Assembly (NCBI GenBank): GCA_963969595.1
Contig: OZ018411.1
Span: 21,884,545 to 21,948,544 of the forward strand
Origin: Neckera pumila
Taxonomy: Eukaryota; Streptophyta; Bryopsida; Hypnales; Neckeraceae
Length of the DNA stretch: 64,000 nucleotides
Reading direction: 5' to 3'
The position numbers and the translations under genes were made by a program. The notes below the pieces were generated by a model, which had not been told where the DNA came from, did not search any database, and was given only the letters and a program-made list of their open reading frames with translations. Below, piece by piece: positions 62,206-64,000 of this stretch (the stretch's first letter is position 1; the number at the start of each line of letters is the position of its first letter).

Positions 62206-63557
62206 GGAAGAAGAGCAACGCATAGAATCCGTGATCCCTTGTTCATATACGGAAAACCTGGTGATCGAGGTGCTCTCGACGTCAAAGAAGGTGCGTGACA
62301 TAAGACGACCCTGTACTGCCAAACCCCTGATCTGTGGCCTGGTGTCACTGCAAATATTTTCATCACATGATTAAACTGCTTCAACGAAAGACAAGAATTA
62401 TTTTCTGAGGCATGTTACTCACCTTAGCCTGGTTATGTGGACAGTGATAGTGTACATCGAAGCAGTTCCACCATCTCAGGAGGAACGCTATGGTCCTGAT
62501 TTCAGAAAAATGAACAAGGCAGCTGCTATTCAGTGAGTTTACCACCAGGACATTTTTCTCAGGGACTTATCATTTATCATTATCCGGTTACGCGGTTCAG
62601 TATCTATGTTTCAAAGGCACGAATGATGTGCTGGTGAACCTCACTGTTTGATGTGAATCTGCAGCCATTATTGTAGAGCAAATGAGCAAAGGGCTGCCCG
62701 GGAGCGATTTTACTTCCGTCTCCAACACAAGCACACCCTTGTAATAAAGACCAAGCTCCATACCTCGTGATAATTCGTCTTGCTCTGAAATAGAATTAAC
62801 GTCATTAGTATCATGAAATATCTGATGTGCTGATTCTGGGTATCAGTCTGAACTGACTCGAAGACTAACAGCATGATGAAAACTTGAGAGCAAGGAATGA
62901 TCGTGACTTTGATAAATTGTGCAGAACACGAAGTCCAAACTCCCATCGGACAAGAACCCTAACCACAGATACGGGCTATCACTACCAGGGTAACAACTCT
63001 CGCCACTCATCCAAGAAAATTGCATGAATAAGGTGCTCCAGTGACGAACCCTAATTTCTCATACTACGTAGACTTTGAGCTCTACTTTCTAGTCCAAAAC
63101 CTATAACGGTTGGTGCGTCCTGAAAACCTTGCAAGGACGACAAGAATAAGCTCCAGTTGATTTTCAACCACAGCATTGCATAAAGAATTGAATCGGTGGT
63201 GTGGTTCGCAGAGACGGGAATTTCAATGCGATAATAGGAGGTGCATACCAAGATGCCTGGATTGACATGAACGAGTACTTCAAATCGAAGTATCCCGACC
63301 GCTACACCGAACCGCCAGCACGAATGGAGGTGATCACCAACAAAGCCACCGATCTTCTCCACCAAGTCATCCGAAACCGATTGGAGCCGCCCCCTTCAAA
63401 GCCAATGTTCATGCTGTCCCGATTCAAAAACGTGGCCAAAAAAGTCAACACAGAGAACAAGACTCCGTTGAAGCGTCAGGGCCCCTATCACAAATTCTAC
63501 GGCATCAAAGGAGCGAATAAAGCATCCCACTGTGAAAAGGGCATTCACAAGACTTAA
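62206..63557 (+). CDS. Unrecognised gene, 3' exons; speculative axonemal/ciliary-type protein
   Basis: Three exons join in frame: 62206-62290 (acceptor TTTCTTTCAG), 62665-62740 and 63212-63557, ending in TAA. The 5' end is missing from this model. Visible protein features: an N-terminal RRATHRIRDPLFIYGKP block, then NFNAIIGGAYQDAWIDMNEYF, a Pro/Arg-rich PDRYTEPPARMEV segment, an amphipathic NKATDLLHQVIRNRLE helix, and a Lys-rich C terminus with GPYHKFYGIKG. There is no signal peptide or membrane segment. YG-K-P blocks and short Trp/Tyr-anchored motifs resemble the style of small microtubule-associated axonemal proteins, which seed-free plants keep for swimming sperm; this is a hunch, not an identification. 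The phase match across two introns (1, then 2) supports a real gene. Confidence 0.5.
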
Positions 63558-64000
63558 AGAAGAAGAACCTGAATTGAGCCCCACCAAAACACATCATAAT
63601 GGTCAGGTCACATGAGGTGGGGTTGCCTACATCCCATTACAGGGCAATAACCCTAATTTCATGTTGTTGGAAACTCCACTAGCTGCTTGGAAAATCTCCT
63701 TGAAAGCAATGTTGAACTGACCACGCGACCCGAACTACGACGTTGGGTTGCCGTTGACTCTTCTTTCAGTGTTTTTCGGGACAAACATTTAGCACAGCAA
63801 ATCAGACTTACGAGCAAGGCTCAAGATACACATGAATTTCATCCAAACCTTGCTGCTAGTGCACATGCCCCTTCGAGGCAATCCGAACCCTTAGTTTGAA
63901 AATTAAGCAGCTAAGTTAGGACGAACTCTGTTCCATTTAACTTACCAGGTCGCGTCTTGCCTGGTGGCATGAATGAGATGACCTAAATCTGCAATTGACA
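63558..64000. other. 3' flank of the last gene
   Basis: No further gene supported. A 70-codon frame at 63687-63899 has no recognised motif. Confidence 0.35.

Noticed and set aside
63687..63899. 70-codon plus-strand frame after the last gene
   Set aside because: No motif, no splice linkage to the preceding exons, and the preceding gene already has a stop.

Overview
The window is nuclear DNA of a land plant. It carries intron-rich, plant-type genes: a SUVH4-type histone H3K9 methyltransferase, a site-1 protease, a thylakoid-lumen PsbP-like protein and two DUF1639 genes. They sit in AT-rich, repeat-dense DNA. The gene style, and a candidate axonemal-type gene at the right end, would fit a plant with swimming sperm such as a bryophyte or other seed-free plant. 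That placement is inference; the species cannot be read from the sequence.

Layout. 1-7.3 kb: TTAA-flanked non-autonomous transposons, a degenerate satellite invaded by two MITEs, and microsatellites. 7.3-13.6 kb: a 14-exon SUVH gene on the plus strand. 13.6-19.8 kb: AT-rich DNA with a decayed transposase-like fragment. 19.8-26.8 kb: a complete 10-exon site-1 protease gene on the minus strand, with a GC-rich upstream region to about 28 kb. 28-32.9 kb: more TTAA elements. 32.9-50.5 kb: a large inverted duplication whose arms of about 4.8-4.9 kb each carry a four-exon DUF1639 gene, separated by about 7.9 kb of repeats. 51.2-54.6 kb: three further TTAA elements. 54.9-57.7 kb: minisatellites, a MITE and AT-rich DNA. 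57.7-60.7 kb: a two-exon gene for a TL19-like lumenal protein. 62.2-63.6 kb: the 3' part of an unrecognised gene.

The genes do not form a pathway; they are independent housekeeping or regulatory loci. Exon models for SUVH, S1P, TL19 and DUF1639 were built by hand from splice sites and reading-frame phase. Every exon joins in frame, which is the main support for them.

Most notable are ten copies (nine full length) of a 0.9-kb element family with CCCCTAAAG/CTTTAGGGG ends inside TTAA, a piggyBac- or Sola-like signature. The inverted DUF1639 duplication is also unusual: blocks of near-perfect identity alternate with clearly diverged blocks, suggesting conversion between arms.
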